Both the position numbers and the translations under genes were made by a program. 64,000 bases of DNA from JAPHTQ01 sp050299175. GTDB lineage: Bacteria; Pseudomonadota; Gammaproteobacteria; Thiohalomonadales; Thiohalomonadaceae. Under the pieces are notes generated by a model, which had not been told where the DNA came from, did not search any database, and saw nothing but the letters and a program-made list of their open reading frames with translations. Below are positions 24,937 to 33,172 of this stretch, in pieces. The stretch covers positions 62,001 through 126,000 of the forward strand of contig JBNKVM010000030.1 in the NCBI GenBank assembly GCA_050299175.1, written 5' to 3'. Positions within the stretch are counted from its first letter, which is position 1. The number at the start of each line of letters is the position of its first letter.

Positions 24937-25211
24937 CAGTGTCTCCTGATCAGCAGCCAAACGTTCACGGCGCCAATAACAATGCCGAGAAACAGCAGAT
25001 TCAATGTCCAGTGGATCGAATAACCCGACATCAGTTCATCCAGCCAACGACCGAGATAGGCGCCGACCACGATAGGTAATACGAACACCAGACCGAGGGT
25101 GCCGAGAAAAACCGATTGCGCCAGCACGGTGCTGCGGTCCTTCTCTGCCTGCTTCATCCGCTCCACCTGATGCTCCACCTCGTGGCGCAATTTTTCCCGT
25201 TCGTCTTCCAC
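24936..25211 (-). CDS. atpQ: N-type ATPase accessory subunit AtpQ (AtpZ/AtpI-like)
   Basis: 91 residues. A charged N-terminus (MEDEREKLRHEVEHQVERMKQ) precedes two membrane helices, GTLGLVFVLPIVVGAYLGRWLDE and TLNLLFLGIVIGAVNVWLL, the AtpZ/AtpI two-helix form. The GTG start at 25211 overlaps the atpC TAG. N-ATPase operons normally have atpQ and atpR in a row; only this two-helix one is here. The role is probably assembly of the c-ring or ion supply. Confidence 0.78.
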   Translation of the reverse strand: MEDEREKLRHEVEHQVERMKQAEKDRSTVLAQSVFLGTLGLVFVLPIVVGAYLGRWLDELMSGYSIHWTLNLLFLGIVIGAVNVWLLIRRH

Positions 25212-25621
25212 TACAGATGCACCCCTCTCTGTCCCAGCTCCCACATCTGTTTCAACATCGCCTCTTCCATTTGCTCCAGACTTTCGTGCAGTTCACGCAA
25301 TTCCTGCTCTTCCGTCAGCAACTCTTCTTCAATGCGATGAGAAATGCGCTCATAGTTTTCGTCGCGCAAATAGTGGCGGCAGCAGATGCTCAAAGTGTTG
25401 TCGCTAAACCAGAGCACCGCCCCCGGCATCGCCAGGTATTGCCACACCCCTTTTTTACCCACGCGATAACGCGCCAAACCATAAACCAGCGTGGTCATCA
25501 TCCGCGCATGGTTGGCGAGGATGCCGAAACTGCCGCTGCTATCTTCGCCGACAAAGGAGAGTACCCCTTCGATGCGTTCGCTCTGCTGACTGTCGTGCAG
25601 TTCCAGGGTAAAGCTGTTCAC
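25211..25621 (-). CDS. atpC: N-type ATPase epsilon subunit
   Basis: 136 residues. An N-terminal beta-sandwich (MNSFTLELHDSQQSERIEGVLSFVGEDSSGSFGILANHARMMT) is followed by a helical tail (RISHRIEEELLTEEQELRELHESLEQMEEA). The GTG start at 25621 overlaps the atpD TGA as GTGA. Gene order D-C at the head of the operon marks the N-ATPase type, different from the A-G-D-C order of standard F-ATPases. Confidence 0.88.
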   Translation of the reverse strand: MNSFTLELHDSQQSERIEGVLSFVGEDSSGSFGILANHARMMTTLVYGLARYRVGKKGVWQYLAMPGAVLWFSDNTLSICCRHYLRDENYERISHRIEEELLTEEQELRELHESLEQMEEAMLKQMWELGQRGVHL

Positions 25622-27015
25622 ATCAGCTTCTCCTTCATCGTGCCGCGCATGTAGCAATGTTCCTCAGGCACGTCGTCGTATTCGCCGCGCAGGAAGGCTT
25701 CGCAGTCATCGATGGTGTCGGAGAGTTTGACCGACTGTCCCTTCATCCCGGTATACGCCGCGGTGACCTGGAACGGCTGGGTGAGATAGCGCTGCAGTTT
25801 GCGCGCGCGCATGACTGTCAGACGATCGGCGGGCGACAACTCCTCAATACCGAGCATGGCGATGATGTTTTCCAGTTCGGCGTAACGGGCCAGCGCCTCG
25901 CGCACCCCTTCGGCAACCACGTAGTGGCGTTCACCGAGGGTATGACGATCCATCTGCTTGCTGCTGGAGCGCAATGGATCGACCGCCGGATAGATCCCCT
26001 TTGCTGCCTGACTACGGGCGAGAATTACGGTGGTGTCGAGGTGATTGAGGATGGCGTTCACCGCCGGGTCGCTCATGTCGTCCGCTGGCACATAAACCGC
26101 CTGCACCGAAGTGACACCGCCGCGCTTGGTGGAAAGAATACGGTCCTGCAACTCCGCCACTTCAGTACGCAGGGTCGGCTGGTAGCCGACGGTGGCGGGC
26201 ATGCGCCCGAGCAGGCTGGAGATCTCGCTGCCCGCCTGAACGAAGCGGAAGATGTTGTCGACCACGAACAGCACCTCTTTCTGCATCGTGTCGCGCAGAT
26301 ACTCCGCATAGGTCAGGGCGGAGAGGCCGACGCGGAAACGCACCCCCGGCGATTCGTCCATCTGGCCGAACAGCATCAGGGTATGGGGCATCACCCCCGC
26401 CTTCTGCATCTCATGCCACAACTCGTGGCCCTCACGGATACGCTCACCTACCCCGGCGAAGACCGACACCCCCTGGTGGATGGTGGCGATGGCGTGCATA
26501 AACTCCATCACCAGCACGGTCTTGCCGACACCCGCGCCACCAAACAATCCGGTCTTGCCGCCGTCGACGAATGGGCAGAGTAGATCGATTACCTTGATCC
26601 CGGTCTCGAGGAGATCACCGACACCGAGCGCCTCGTGCAAACCCGGCGGTTTAGCATGGATTTTTTTATGCTCATCTGCAGCCAGCGGCTCGCCGCCATC
26701 GAGCGGTTCGCCGAAGGCGTTGACCAATCGCCCCAGGCACTCTGGCGTGACCGGTACACGCAACGGGCCGCCGGTATCGTAGACCGACATGCCGCGATGC
26801 AGACCGCCGCTGCGGTGCAGGGTGATAGCGCGGATATGGTGGTTGTCGATGTGCTGATGCACCTCGAAAAGGAAGGTCTCGCCCTCCAGTTCGGCGGTCA
26901 ACGCCTGGTGGAGTGGCGGCAACTGGTGGCAGTGGACCACCACCACAGGGCCATGAACTTCGGTAATGGTGCCAATGGCCTCACTCGGCGGCGCTGGCTT
27001 GACGGCACTATCCAT
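25618..27015 (-). CDS. atpD: N-type ATPase beta subunit (catalytic)
   Basis: 465 residues. The catalytic P-loop is FGGAGVGKTVLVMEF; Walker B region LFVVDNIFRFVQAGSEIS; catalytic-region GERIREGHELWHEM; and ALTYAEYLRD. Metal- and nucleotide-binding features are intact. It is the first gene of the operon. The 130 bp before it contains a perfect 16-bp palindrome (27065-27080) and AT-rich text. Together with a second, housekeeping ATPase presumably elsewhere, this kind of enzyme is thought to pump ions with ATP. Confidence 0.95.
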   Translation of the reverse strand: MDSAVKPAPPSEAIGTITEVHGPVVVVHCHQLPPLHQALTAELEGETFLFEVHQHIDNHHIRAITLHRSGGLHRGMSVYDTGGPLRVPVTPECLGRLVNAFGEPLDGGEPLAADEHKKIHAKPPGLHEALGVGDLLETGIKVIDLLCPFVDGGKTGLFGGAGVGKTVLVMEFMHAIATIHQGVSVFAGVGERIREGHELWHEMQKAGVMPHTLMLFGQMDESPGVRFRVGLSALTYAEYLRDTMQKEVLFVVDNIFRFVQAGSEISSLLGRMPATVGYQPTLRTEVAELQDRILSTKRGGVTSVQAVYVPADDMSDPAVNAILNHLDTTVILARSQAAKGIYPAVDPLRSSSKQMDRHTLGERHYVVAEGVREALARYAELENIIAMLGIEELSPADRLTVMRARKLQRYLTQPFQVTAAYTGMKGQSVKLSDTIDDCEAFLRGEYDDVPEEHCYMRGTMKEKLM

Positions 27016-27064
27016 ATTCGAGTGATTTCCCCAATGCTTGTGGCGCTTTATTGGTTATGTCCGC

Positions 27065-27080
27065 GCGGCCATATGGCCGC
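27065..27080. other. Perfect 16-bp palindrome upstream of atpD
   Basis: GCGGCCATATGGCCGC is fully self-complementary. It lies 50 bp upstream of atpD and 67 bp after the copA-coupled peptide gene, both on the minus strand. There is no T-run, so it is a poor intrinsic terminator. It may be an operator for the ATPase operon or a messenger-end hairpin. Confidence 0.35.
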
Positions 27081-27146
27081 ACGTCACTCAAGCATAGCAA
27101 AGGGAAAAATTTTGTTTGCGCGAGGGAAAGAAAATTTGCCCGCGCT

Positions 27147-27218
27147 TTAATCCGATAACCAGAACCACCAGACGATCAAAACGATCAGCAGCAATCCCGC
27201 GAGGTTTATCCAGATCAT
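27147..27218 (-). CDS. 23-residue membrane peptide coupled to copA
   Basis: The reading is MIWINLAGLLLIVLIVWWFW followed by LSD, a single hydrophobic helix with a Trp-rich end. Its ATG overlaps the copA stop as ATGA, and the copA end itself (GGAGGTGGGAA) supplies a strong ribosome binding site. This favours real translation. A single-helix partner for a P-type ATPase (stability or regulation) is conceivable, as known for KdpF in another P-type pump; function here is inference. Confidence 0.55.
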   Translation of the reverse strand: MIWINLAGLLLIVLIVWWFWLSD

Positions 27219-29440
27219 TTCCCACCTCCGGTTTTAAACAAGCGCAGGCGGTTGGCGTTGCTCACCACGGTGAATGAGGAGAGTGCCATCGCCGCACCGG
27301 CGATCATCGGGTTGAGCAACATACCGATGAAGGGATAGAGAATCCCGGCGGCAACCGGAATACCGAGAGTGTTATAGACAAAGGCACCGAACAGGTTCTG
27401 TTTGATGTTGCGTATCGTCGCCTGCGAGATGGCGATGGTATCGGCCACCCCGTGCAGCGAACCGCGCATCAGGGTAATGTCCGCGCTTTCGATGGCAACA
27501 TCGGTACCAGTGCCGATGGCAAAACCGGCATCGGCTCGCGCCAGTGCCGGGGCATCGTTAATCCCGTCGCCTACCATCGCCACACGAAAGCCCTGCTGTT
27601 GCAGTCGCTCGATGTGCTTGTCTTTCTCTTCCGGCAACACCTCGGCGATCACCGCATCGATACCCACCTGCTTTGCCACCGCTTCCGCAGTCGCCTTGTG
27701 GTCACCGGTGAGCATGACCACCTTCAATCCCTCTTTGTGCAGACGCGCAACCGCCGCCGCGGAATCGGCCTTGATCGGATCGGCCACCGCCAGCACTGCC
27801 GCGCCGGTCTCGTTGAGCGCCATGTAGATTGGGGTCTTGCCCTCGGCGGCGAGACGTTCACCCTCCGCCTGCAGATGACCGAGAAAAACATTGTTCTCCT
27901 GCATCAGTTTGATCGTACCGAGACGCACGGTCTGCTGGTTCATCATCGCCTGCACACCGCGACCGCTGATCGCCGCAAACGAATGCATCTCCAGCGGTTC
28001 CAGTTCCTTCGCCTTCGCCGCAGCGACAATCGCCGTCGCCAGCGGATGTTCGGAGCCCGCCTCCACCGCGGAGGCAATGGCCAACAGGTGATCGCCATCG
28101 GCACCCTGGAAGGGAATCACATCGGTAAGTCGCGGTTTGCCCTCAGTGACGGTGCCGGTCTTGTCCAGCACCACCAGATTCAGTTTGCCCGCCTGCTGCA
28201 ACGCCTCGCCGTTACGAATGAGAATGCCGTACTCCGCCGCCTTGCCCACGCCGACCATGATCGAGATCGGTGTCGCCAGACCCAATGCGCAGGGACAGGC
28301 GATGATCAGCACGGTCATGGTGGCGACGATGGCGTAACTGATGCCGGGACCGAAATTGAACCAGGCAAGGAAGGTGAGTACGGCGATGATCAGCACTGAG
28401 GGGACGAAGATCCCCGCCACCTTGTCGGCCAGTCGCCCGATGGACGGCTTGCTCGCCTGGGCGGTGCGCACCATTTCGATGATCCGCGCCAGCACGGTGT
28501 CCTTGCCGATACGTTTGGCCTGATAGAGGAAGGTGCCGGAGCTGTTGATAGTGCCGCCGATCACCTCGTCGCCCACATGCTTGCCCACCGGCAGCGGCTC
28601 GCCGCTGATCATCGACTCATCCACATAGGAATCGCCGTCGATGATCACCCCGTCCACCGGGATGCGCTCACCGGGACGTACCCGCAGGGTTTCGTCCAGC
28701 CCCACCTCAAGGATCGGCACGTCCAGTTCCTTGCCGTCACGCACTACCCGCGCGGTACGCGGTTGCAGCCCAACCAGCCGCCGAATCGCCTCGGAGGTCT
28801 TGCCGCGGGCGCGCATCTCCAGCGCCGAACCGAAGTTGATCAGGGCGATGATGATGGTCGCCGCCTCGAAATAGGCGTGCTGTGCCAGGCTCGGCACACT
28901 GTCGGGAAAGAGGGTAATCGCCATCGAATAGACCCAGGCGGAGCCGGTGCCCATGGCGATGAGGGTGTCCATATTGGCGTTATGGTGACGGAACTGCTTC
29001 CAGGCGCCGACGAAGAAGTGGCGACCGGCGTAGAGCATCGCCGCCAGGGTCACGACGCCGACACCGAGCCAGAAGCCCTGCCCCTCGGCCAGCGCGGGCA
29101 GCAGCCCGGCCATCCCGGCGGCCATCAGCGGGAAACCGATCACCGCCGCCGCGGCAGACTGTTTCAGCAACCTGCGGTATTCGGCCTGCTCGCGCAGTTC
29201 GCGCTCGCTCTGCTCCTCCTCCAGGCTCTTCAGCTCCGCCGCGTCGTAGCCCGCGTCCTTCACCGCCTGGATCAGGGTGGCGCTGTCGTCCACGCCATGC
29301 ACCTGCGCCGTATGCTCGGCGAAGTTAACGCTCGCTTCGTCCACACCCGGCACAGCGCGTAGCGCCTTCTCCACCGCCGCCACGCAGCCGGCGCAGCTCA
29401 TACCACCAATCGACAGTCGGACAACCTGCTCTTCAGCCAT
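27215..29440 (-). CDS. copA: Copper-exporting P1B-type ATPase
   Basis: 741 residues. One N-terminal metal-binding domain with GGMSCAGC; membrane metal site CPC in IIACPCALGLATP; phosphorylation motif DKTGTVTEGKP; actuator SGEPLPV; HP motif SEHPLATAI; hinge MVGDGINDAPALARA; and the last-helix YN and MALSS residues typical of Cu(I) P1B-1 pumps. It exports cytoplasmic Cu(I). GGGGG lies ahead of the ATG. It is divergent from ubiT; the shared region holds an FNR-type site. Confidence 0.96.
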   Translation of the reverse strand: MAEEQVVRLSIGGMSCAGCVAAVEKALRAVPGVDEASVNFAEHTAQVHGVDDSATLIQAVKDAGYDAAELKSLEEEQSERELREQAEYRRLLKQSAAAAVIGFPLMAAGMAGLLPALAEGQGFWLGVGVVTLAAMLYAGRHFFVGAWKQFRHHNANMDTLIAMGTGSAWVYSMAITLFPDSVPSLAQHAYFEAATIIIALINFGSALEMRARGKTSEAIRRLVGLQPRTARVVRDGKELDVPILEVGLDETLRVRPGERIPVDGVIIDGDSYVDESMISGEPLPVGKHVGDEVIGGTINSSGTFLYQAKRIGKDTVLARIIEMVRTAQASKPSIGRLADKVAGIFVPSVLIIAVLTFLAWFNFGPGISYAIVATMTVLIIACPCALGLATPISIMVGVGKAAEYGILIRNGEALQQAGKLNLVVLDKTGTVTEGKPRLTDVIPFQGADGDHLLAIASAVEAGSEHPLATAIVAAAKAKELEPLEMHSFAAISGRGVQAMMNQQTVRLGTIKLMQENNVFLGHLQAEGERLAAEGKTPIYMALNETGAAVLAVADPIKADSAAAVARLHKEGLKVVMLTGDHKATAEAVAKQVGIDAVIAEVLPEEKDKHIERLQQQGFRVAMVGDGINDAPALARADAGFAIGTGTDVAIESADITLMRGSLHGVADTIAISQATIRNIKQNLFGAFVYNTLGIPVAAGILYPFIGMLLNPMIAGAAMALSSFTVVSNANRLRLFKTGGGK

Positions 29441-29545
29441 CTTCGGCCCCCTGATAACGAATATCCGCCAAGGCTAACGGCTCACTGCAATAAATGCCAA
29501 TGCCATCCCCAATAAATGGCATCGAACACTACCAAACCCAACACA

Positions 29546-29559
29546 TTGACATAAGTCAA
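29546..29559. promoter_or_regulatory. FNR/Anr-type binding site upstream of ubiT
   Basis: TTGACataaGTCAA sits within a longer perfect palindrome, ACATTGACATAAGTCAATGT (29543-29562). The FNR/Anr consensus is TTGAT-N4-ATCAA; each half differs by one base. It lies 57 bp before the ubiT start and could also affect copA. Oxygen-linked control fits the O2-independent ubiquinone role of UbiT. Confidence 0.6.
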
Positions 29560-29615
29560 TGTTTCGAGCGGTTCACTTTTGTCATAATCTGGCGGCCTGA
29601 CGAGAGGAAAACCCG

Positions 29616-30104
29616 ATGCAACCACCACTCAAACCGATCTCCCTGATGCTGCGCGCCGTCCCCGACGCGGTACACAGCGAACTGTTCAGCCGCCTGTTCA
29701 ACCACCTGTTGAAAGGGCAACCGATCAGCGAACAACTGGAAGACCTGGAAGGGAAGAAACTGGTGATTAACATCAGCGACAGCCGTAGCGAACTGGCTTT
29801 CCTCATCCGCGACCGCAAACTGCACCGCACCCCCATCAGCGACTGGAACGTGCGCATCAGCGGCAAACTGGAACACTTCTGGCTACTCGCCAGCCGCGCC
29901 GAAGATCCGGACACCCTGTTCTTCAACCGCACTCTGGCGCTGGAAGGGGAAACCGAAGCGGGACTCTATCTAAAGAACATGCTCGACAGCATGGAGTTCG
30001 ACAGTCGCGCCCACTTCGACGCGGTGTTCGGTGCACGCATTGGCGGGATTCTGGAGAAGGTGGCTAGCCGGGCAAGTCGGTTGCCGATGCCGAAGTTGGG
30101 GTAG
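29616..30104 (+). CDS. ubiT: UbiT, lipid-binding factor of O2-independent ubiquinone synthesis
   Basis: 162 residues with an SCP2 lipid-binding domain (VINISDSRSELAFLIRDRKL, VRISGKLEHFWLLASRAEDPDTLFFNRTLALEGETEAGLYLKNML). UbiT works with UbiU and UbiV, whose genes lie 6 kb away at 35906-37806. The last 101 bp of the gene are present again at 32494-32594. The ends differ only in the final codons (GGG TAG here, GGA TAA in the copy), so the protein end would be the same from either copy. Confidence 0.92.
   Translation: MQPPLKPISLMLRAVPDAVHSELFSRLFNHLLKGQPISEQLEDLEGKKLVINISDSRSELAFLIRDRKLHRTPISDWNVRISGKLEHFWLLASRAEDPDTLFFNRTLALEGETEAGLYLKNMLDSMEFDSRAHFDAVFGARIGGILEKVASRASRLPMPKLG
30000..30100. 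repeat. 101-bp direct repeat, left copy (ubiT 3' end)
   Basis: Runs from GACAGTCGCGCCCAC to GAAGTTGGG and is identical, base for base as I read it, to 32494-32594 in the same orientation. The left copy forms the last third of the C-terminal part of ubiT. The two copies bracket 2.4 kb with two AT-rich genes, which looks like an insertion with duplication or restoration of the target gene end. Confidence 0.9.
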
Positions 30105-30141
30105 CGCACCTGAAAAGGTTTATCAAGCCTCATCAATTACA

Positions 30142-31116
30142 TCAAAGCTCAACAGGCGACATCTGCTTTACATCATGATTCGCATCCATCAGCTTATGGA
30201 TGTAGCGGATATTAAAAAGATACGCCTTTGAGAGAAGCTCCTGGACACCTCTGCGCATCATGTCGTCATCTGACTCTTCTCTGTGCTCACTACCATGTTT
30301 ATCTTTATGTGAAGAGAGATGTGATTTAGCTAAACCGAGATTATGCAACACTCCGGATTTATTACCGTTTGACTCTGCATCAGCGGCCGATTGCAAATAG
30401 CGGACAAGTGTCTGTGCATATAGAGTGTCCATCAGCCCGTCCGCTACCAGCGCCTCAACATGAGCTATCATTCTTAGCAATACATTTCGCACATTAGGCT
30501 TGGCGCTGAGAACGATGGCTGGAGCGACAGTATACCTATGTACTGAATTTCTTTCCGGCATCATCAATTCATCTAACTCGGCTTGAATCTTTGGGCCAAC
30601 ACCGTAGCCATGGAATTTTAATATAGCGGACGCCCCCTGAAAGGTAACACGACCAATTCCAGCAAGATTATGGCTATTAACCGTAAATGCCAGCTTGCCC
30701 CCAGGTGCAATACCACCATCATCTTCACCCCAATAAACCAGTCCAACTTTTGTAGTAGAGTTTACACCAGACAAAAGTGCGTCATGCTTCCAATTTGACG
30801 AGCCCAACACAAGACTATCAATGCCCGTGGCATCAAAAATAATGGTTTCGATAGATTGCTCACTGTCTTTCAAATTTTTTACAACATAGTCATACCTAAG
30901 CTCCACAGTATTTGTGTGTACCTTTGTTACAATCGTTGGATTCACTTTTGTGGCGGGAACAAAGATCGCTGGTTCGAGCACGCCATTCACATCCTCCCAT
31001 ATCACATAGTTACCTGTAGAATTATCGAACTCAATCCGCTCTTCAATCCCAAGCGCGGGAACAGGCAAAACAAGGATTAACATCTGTAGAACATAACGCC
31101 TCGTCATTAGATTCAT
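30142..31116 (-). CDS. Secreted protein of unknown family (inserted segment)
   Basis: 324 residues; I do not recognise it. A signal peptide (RRYVLQMLILVLPVPALG) is followed by a probable beta-rich domain (about 25-190; VELRYDYVVKNLKDSEQSIETIIFD, KLAFTVNSHNLAGIGRVTF) and a helical C-terminal region with a His- and acid-rich linker (SSHKDKHGSEHREESDDD). Base composition is clearly more AT-rich than the surrounding genes. It starts 15 bp after the stop of the peptidase-like gene, so they form one unit. Located inside the 101-bp repeats, it is likely horizontally gained. Confidence 0.7.
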   Translation of the reverse strand: MNLMTRRYVLQMLILVLPVPALGIEERIEFDNSTGNYVIWEDVNGVLEPAIFVPATKVNPTIVTKVHTNTVELRYDYVVKNLKDSEQSIETIIFDATGIDSLVLGSSNWKHDALLSGVNSTTKVGLVYWGEDDGGIAPGGKLAFTVNSHNLAGIGRVTFQGASAILKFHGYGVGPKIQAELDELMMPERNSVHRYTVAPAIVLSAKPNVRNVLLRMIAHVEALVADGLMDTLYAQTLVRYLQSAADAESNGNKSGVLHNLGLAKSHLSSHKDKHGSEHREESDDDMMRRGVQELLSKAYLFNIRYIHKLMDANHDVKQMSPVEL

Positions 31117-31131
31117 AACATCACCGTATAA

Positions 31132-32289
31132 TCAGTAGAAACTAAGATGAAAATGCTGATTAGGAGTATCACCACTATGAATAGCGGCGCTGCCACCGGC
31201 CATCATCACAAGACGTCGGAACCGACCAAAATTTCGTTCTGGAATAGATGTGTCTGCGTTGTAATCAGGATTTGCTCTCACATCAATATTTTCGCCTAAG
31301 CGATGCAATTTATGAGGAGGCGCCCACCGGTGCTCTGAGGATATATCAAAGAGACCACCATACTGTAGGCTAGCATCATTCAAGTGCAATACTGGGTTTT
31401 TGGGGAAGAATCGCTGATATAACTTGGCTATATATAATATTTGCGCCTGAACTGTTTCTGTAACCCAGTGATTTGAGACATGTGAACTGTTTTTACCAAC
31501 AAGCACATAAGAACCATCTTGCGCGGGAGGTAACGCAATCATATTATCGAGCCCCACATGAATCCGATTAGCCCCCACATGCTCACACTCTTCAGTCAAA
31601 CATTTTGCTCCGAATTTGTGTTCGCCAGCCATTTCTGGTGGAGTAAAACTGAAGACAAAACCATAGTCACCGGTATTACCAGTCACTGAACTAAATGGGG
31701 ATCTGCCACTTATTCTTCCTGAGTGCGACTCATGCCTCACTTCATCGTCATGGTTATGGCCTCCGCTATAGGGCACAACATCAACCACAATCTCGACATT
31801 TACATTTGGCACAAGCTCATCATTGTCATTATAAACGCGCGCAATAAGGAGAACAGAATCCGGATAATCACCCTGTGTGTATACTGGCCGAACACTTGCA
31901 ATTACTGAGTCACTTTCGGAAGAGCCCTCAAATGGCTCAACCTTTATTTTGTATTTTTCAAGAGGAATCGACTGCCAAATATTGGCAATGCTGTTACATC
32001 CTGGTGATACGAGCAAACAAGCCGGATGCGATGCATTCAACACCTCGCCGTCTCCGCACAGATTAAATGACATATCGATATCTTGGTAAATTCCACCATA
32101 TGATACACGTGTATCTGGAACCTCCAGTATATGCTTTACGAATTCAATACATGCTGTCTCTGGAGTATCTCCATATCCATATTTAAAATCACGATTCCAT
32201 GGCATACCTACAATATAATCTGCGTAAACATACGTCGAAACAATAATAATAGATATGGCGCTTAGTAAAAACGACAGCATCTTTAGCAC
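31132..32289 (-). CDS. Secreted LAS-type metallopeptidase-like protein with Ig-like region (inserted segment)
   Basis: 385 residues. GTG 32289 is chosen because AAGGGAG lies 5 nt upstream and a clean signal peptide follows (KMLSFLLSAISIIIVSTYVYA). Residues about 125-225 look like an Ig-like or Big domain (VLLIARVYNDNDELVPNVNVEI...GDYGFVFSFTPPEMAGEH). The C-terminus has H-R-L-G-E-N-I-D-V and QHFHLSF, the HxxGxxxD...HxH zinc-ligand pattern of LAS peptidases (M15/M74 murein or D-Ala endopeptidases). AT-rich and within the repeat-flanked insertion. Substrate is likely peptidoglycan or a surface peptide, by inference. Confidence 0.6.
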   Translation of the reverse strand: MLKMLSFLLSAISIIIVSTYVYADYIVGMPWNRDFKYGYGDTPETACIEFVKHILEVPDTRVSYGGIYQDIDMSFNLCGDGEVLNASHPACLLVSPGCNSIANIWQSIPLEKYKIKVEPFEGSSESDSVIASVRPVYTQGDYPDSVLLIARVYNDNDELVPNVNVEIVVDVVPYSGGHNHDDEVRHESHSGRISGRSPFSSVTGNTGDYGFVFSFTPPEMAGEHKFGAKCLTEECEHVGANRIHVGLDNMIALPPAQDGSYVLVGKNSSHVSNHWVTETVQAQILYIAKLYQRFFPKNPVLHLNDASLQYGGLFDISSEHRWAPPHKLHRLGENIDVRANPDYNADTSIPERNFGRFRRLVMMAGGSAAIHSGDTPNQHFHLSFY

Positions 32290-32493
32290 AATCACTCCCT
32301 TACATTTACACCATTCAGAGTCAGACACATAATCATAGCGATATATTTTAATACTTAAATACAGAAAATATTTAGCGCAAAGCTTATTTGCTTGTAGGGA
32401 TTTTGCGGTATCTGTTATAGGTTTTACATAAAGACCAAGCCATCATAATTAACCTACTGCATCCGTAGAGAACTGAAAAACTTCTAGCTGCTA

Positions 32494-32594
32494 GACAGTC
32501 GCGCCCACTTCGACGCGGTGTTCGGTGCACGCATTGGCGGGATTCTGGAGAAGGTGGCTAGCCGGGCAAGTCGGTTGCCGATGCCGAAGTTGGG
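32494..32594. repeat. 101-bp direct repeat, right copy
   Basis: Second copy of the ubiT 3' end, same orientation, standing alone with no upstream ubiT codons. Just upstream, 32329-32493 is an AT-rich intergenic stretch without a recognisable gene. The copy ends GGA TAA where the ubiT copy ends GGG TAG. It marks the right border of the inserted segment. Confidence 0.9.
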
Positions 32595-32600
32595 ATAAGA

Positions 32601-33158
32601 CTAACTGGGTTCCCCACTGACCCAATCCCCACGCGACAAACACCTGATCTCTGCAACCTCCGCATCACTCAACCCGAGTGAGCGTAGAAACACCTCATGC
32701 GCCTCTGGCGCATCACGCTCAAAGGCCATGTGCCAATGTCGACGAGCGTTCTCATCCATTCCTGCTTCTTCAAGCATCTTTACCCATTGAATAACATCCA
32801 CGCCTGACTGGCGTGGATGTCGTCCCCTGCGTTGCAGCAGTTTCACCACCAGTTGCTGCTGCGCCTTTAGTTCAGCCATCTCCCTGTTGAGACAGGCCAG
32901 TCGCTGCTCAAGCGCTATCTCGACACCATCGTCTGCGCCGGTCTCCTCCATGATTTCCCTGATTGCCTTAAGAGGAAGGCCCGCCTTGCGGAAGGTATCG
33001 ATACGCTGCATCCGCTCGGCATCCACCTCACTATAGAGACGGTAGCCCGCGTCACTCTGCCCACTGGGCTTGAGCAGACCGATACGGTCGTAATAGAGCA
33101 ACGTCGAACGCGACAGGTTGAAGCGCTTGGCGAATGCGGTGATGGTCAGTGGCTTCAC
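32601..33158 (-). CDS. MerR-family transcriptional regulator
   Basis: 185 residues. A MerR winged-helix domain at residues about 4-72 (LTITAFAKRFNLSRSTLLYYDRIGLLKPSG...YRLYSEVDAERMQRIDTFRKAGLPLKAI) and a coiled-coil dimerisation helix follow. The C-terminal part (about 125-185) has WVKMLEEAGMDENARRHWHMAFERDAPEAHEVFLRSLGLS, a short domain seen in TipA-like MerR proteins. No Cys cluster for metals is visible. It starts at GTG 33158 with weak ribosome binding, 15 bp after the next gene upstream. Confidence 0.88.
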   Translation of the reverse strand: MKPLTITAFAKRFNLSRSTLLYYDRIGLLKPSGQSDAGYRLYSEVDAERMQRIDTFRKAGLPLKAIREIMEETGADDGVEIALEQRLACLNREMAELKAQQQLVVKLLQRRGRHPRQSGVDVIQWVKMLEEAGMDENARRHWHMAFERDAPEAHEVFLRSLGLSDAEVAEIRCLSRGDWVSGEPS

Positions 33159-33172
33159 AGGAGCAATTTACT

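Noticed and set aside
32494..32594. A separate partial gene or pseudogene of ubiT as an independent duplication
   Set aside because: Perfect identity over exactly 101 bp, same orientation and position at the border of AT-rich DNA point to an insertion repeat, not an aged gene copy.
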